Positions 63,046 to 64,000 of a stretch of 64,000 nucleotides of DNA are shown one piece after another; the stretch's first letter is position 1, and every line of letters starts with the position of its first letter. This DNA is from Bifidobacterium ruminantium DSM 6489 (GTDB lineage: Bacteria; Actinomycetota; Actinomycetes; Actinomycetales; Bifidobacteriaceae), in assembly GCF_000770925.1 (NCBI RefSeq), contig NZ_JDTK01000003.1, positions 62,001-126,000 of the forward strand, written 5' to 3'. The notes under the pieces are model-generated. The model saw only the letters and a list, made by a program, of their open reading frames with translations. It searched no databases and was not told where the DNA came from. Position numbers and translations under genes: made by a program.

Positions 63046-63240
63046 ATGCCGAAGATGAAAACTAATTCCGCCGCTTCCAAGCGTGTCCGAGTGACCGGTT
63101 CCGGCAAGCTGATGCACGCTGGCTCCGCAATGCGCCACAACCTCGAGCACAAGTCCGCTCGTAAGCGCCGCGAGCTGAAGGCCGACGGTGTTCTGGCCAC
63201 TTCCCAGAGCAAGAACATGAAGAAGCTGCTCGGTCGCTGA
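63046..63240 (+). CDS. rpmI: Ribosomal protein bL35
   Basis: A 64-residue basic protein starting [20 protein letters not shown] with the typical [15 protein letters not shown] region. AAGGAGG precedes it. It lies between infC and rplT as usual. Confidence 0.97.
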   Translation: MPKMKTNSAASKRVRVTGSGKLMHAGSAMRHNLEHKSARKRRELKADGVLATSQSKNMKKLLGR

Positions 63241-63293
63241 GCATAGCGAGAGCTCATATAACAAAGACTTAATAGAAAGCTGAGGAATCAAAT

Positions 63294-63677
63294 ATGGCAC
63301 GTGTCAAGCGCGCAGTAAACGCCCACAAGAAGCGTCGCGTCGTTCTCGAGAGGGCTTCCGGCTATCGCGGCCAGCGCTCCCGTCTCTACCGTAAGGCCAA
63401 GGAGCAGCTGCTGCACTCCTTTACCTACAACTTCCGCGACCGCAAGGCTCGCAAGGGCGATTTCCGCAAGCTGTGGATCCAGCGCATCAACGCCGCCGTC
63501 CGCGCCGAAGGCATCACTTACAACCGCTTCATCCAGGGTCTGCACCTCGCTGGCATCGAACTGGATCGTCGCGCCCTCGCCGAGCTGGCCGTCTCCGATC
63601 CGGAGGCCTTCAAGGTCATCGTCGAGCAGGCTAAGGCCGCTCTTCCGGCTGACGTGAACGCTCCGAAGGAAGCCTGA
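63294..63677 (+). CDS. rplT: Ribosomal protein bL20
   Basis: A 127-residue protein: [36 protein letters not shown] and [19 protein letters not shown]. It is an early 50S assembly protein and in many bacteria represses its own operon through the leader. A terminator follows. Confidence 0.97.
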   Translation: MARVKRAVNAHKKRRVVLERASGYRGQRSRLYRKAKEQLLHSFTYNFRDRKARKGDFRKLWIQRINAAVRAEGITYNRFIQGLHLAGIELDRRALAELAVSDPEAFKVIVEQAKAALPADVNAPKEA

Positions 63678-63706
63678 GTCTTCCGGCGTTCCGCCTTATA
63701 TGTGCA

Positions 63707-63740
63707 AGAACCCCCGTCCGTATGCCGGACCGGGGGTTCT
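63707..63740 (+). terminator. Terminator of the infC-rpmI-rplT operon
   Basis: AGAACCCCCG pairs with CGGGGGTTCT with an inner TCCG/CGGA stem; the tail is CATATATTTC. Confidence 0.75.
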
Positions 63741-63816
63741 CATATATTTCGCGTCAAATCGCTGCTTGAAATTCAGCCAAATGAAAACGGCACGGGTTGC
63801 ATGTAGGGGGACTTCG

Positions 63817-64000
63817 ATGAATGACATCGATCGGCTGATCAGACAGTTCCTTGCGCATATCGACGTGGAGCGGGGACTGGCGAAGGCCACGGTATCCGCA
63901 TACGGCGCCGATCTGCGCAAGTACCGTGATTGGATCGCCACGCAGGGCATCAGCAGCCTCGACAAGGTGGACACGCACGATGTGGAACGGTACATCGCCT
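63817..64000 (+). CDS. xerD: Tyrosine recombinase XerD, N-terminal part only
   Basis: The frame is open to the right edge of the window (61 residues visible). MNDIDRLIRQFLAHIDVERG, then LAKATVSAYGADLRKYRDW and VDTHDVERYI match the core-binding domain of XerC/XerD recombinases. Position after rplT is the usual one for xerD in bifidobacteria (recalled). GGGGGA precedes the ATG. The catalytic half lies outside. Confidence 0.85.
   Translation, partial: MNDIDRLIRQFLAHIDVERGLAKATVSAYGADLRKYRDWIATQGISSLDKVDTHDVERYIA

Overview
The window is a chromosomal segment of a Bifidobacterium. The main pointers are a tmRNA whose tag reads AKSNRTEFALAA, a 24-residue bL37-type ribosomal protein, a lexA / LysM-protein / nrdR block of actinobacterial type, a MurE without the diaminopimelate signature (bifidobacteria use Lys or Orn), a FemAB-type bridge transferase beside it, and a bifid-type L-lactate dehydrogenase. 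Frequent GTG starts and high GC fit. I would guess the adolescentis/catenulatum side of the genus but cannot prove the species.

Layout. 1-8.8 kb is accessory: an MFS exporter divergent from a cut membrane protein, then a locus with a small secreted bacteriocin-like protein, two paralogous lipoproteins, a LuxR-family response regulator, the remains of its histidine kinase, a two-TM SMODS-associated-NUDIX-like protein and a three-gene ABC system (ATPase, adaptor with a peptidoglycan-binding-like motif, MacB-like permease). Two inverted repeats of the same form (TACYCA-N3-TGRGTA) flank the regulator gene and the ABC operon. This is the best candidate here for an undescribed system.

8.8-23 kb is housekeeping: hrpA with an RsmC-like methyltransferase, hflX, ldh, a cation-efflux gene behind a very short promoter-terminator unit, lexA facing a SOS-type LysM division inhibitor over four LexA boxes, nrdR, serA and helD. 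23.2-37.5 kb is the division and cell wall (dcw) cluster: mraZ, rsmH, ftsL, ftsI, a degenerate MurE-like gene, murF, mraY, murD, ftsW, murG, murC, ftsQ. The catalytic murE lies far away at 52-53.6 kb beside a FemX-type gene.

37.5-49 kb carries a small flavin-type oxidase-family gene, ssrA, a ROK regulator with a fructokinase, a complete oligopeptide ABC importer, a NUDIX hydrolase and aminopeptidase P. 49-57 kb has folC, femX-like, murE, an ECF sigma factor with a probable anti-sigma factor, the bL37 gene, an aldose epimerase and ispH. 57.0-59.3 kb is an AT-rich island with a 10-G tract, degenerate repeats, a lone N-terminal domain of a GIY-YIG-nuclease-like protein and two exported proteins of unknown role. 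59.4-64 kb returns to core genes: ybaK, gap, thiamine pyrophosphokinase, infC-rpmI-rplT with a long leader, and the start of xerD.

Most gene ends carry clear intrinsic terminators, several of them bidirectional with 17-28 bp perfect stems. No insertion sequence, CRISPR array, tRNA or rRNA gene was seen.
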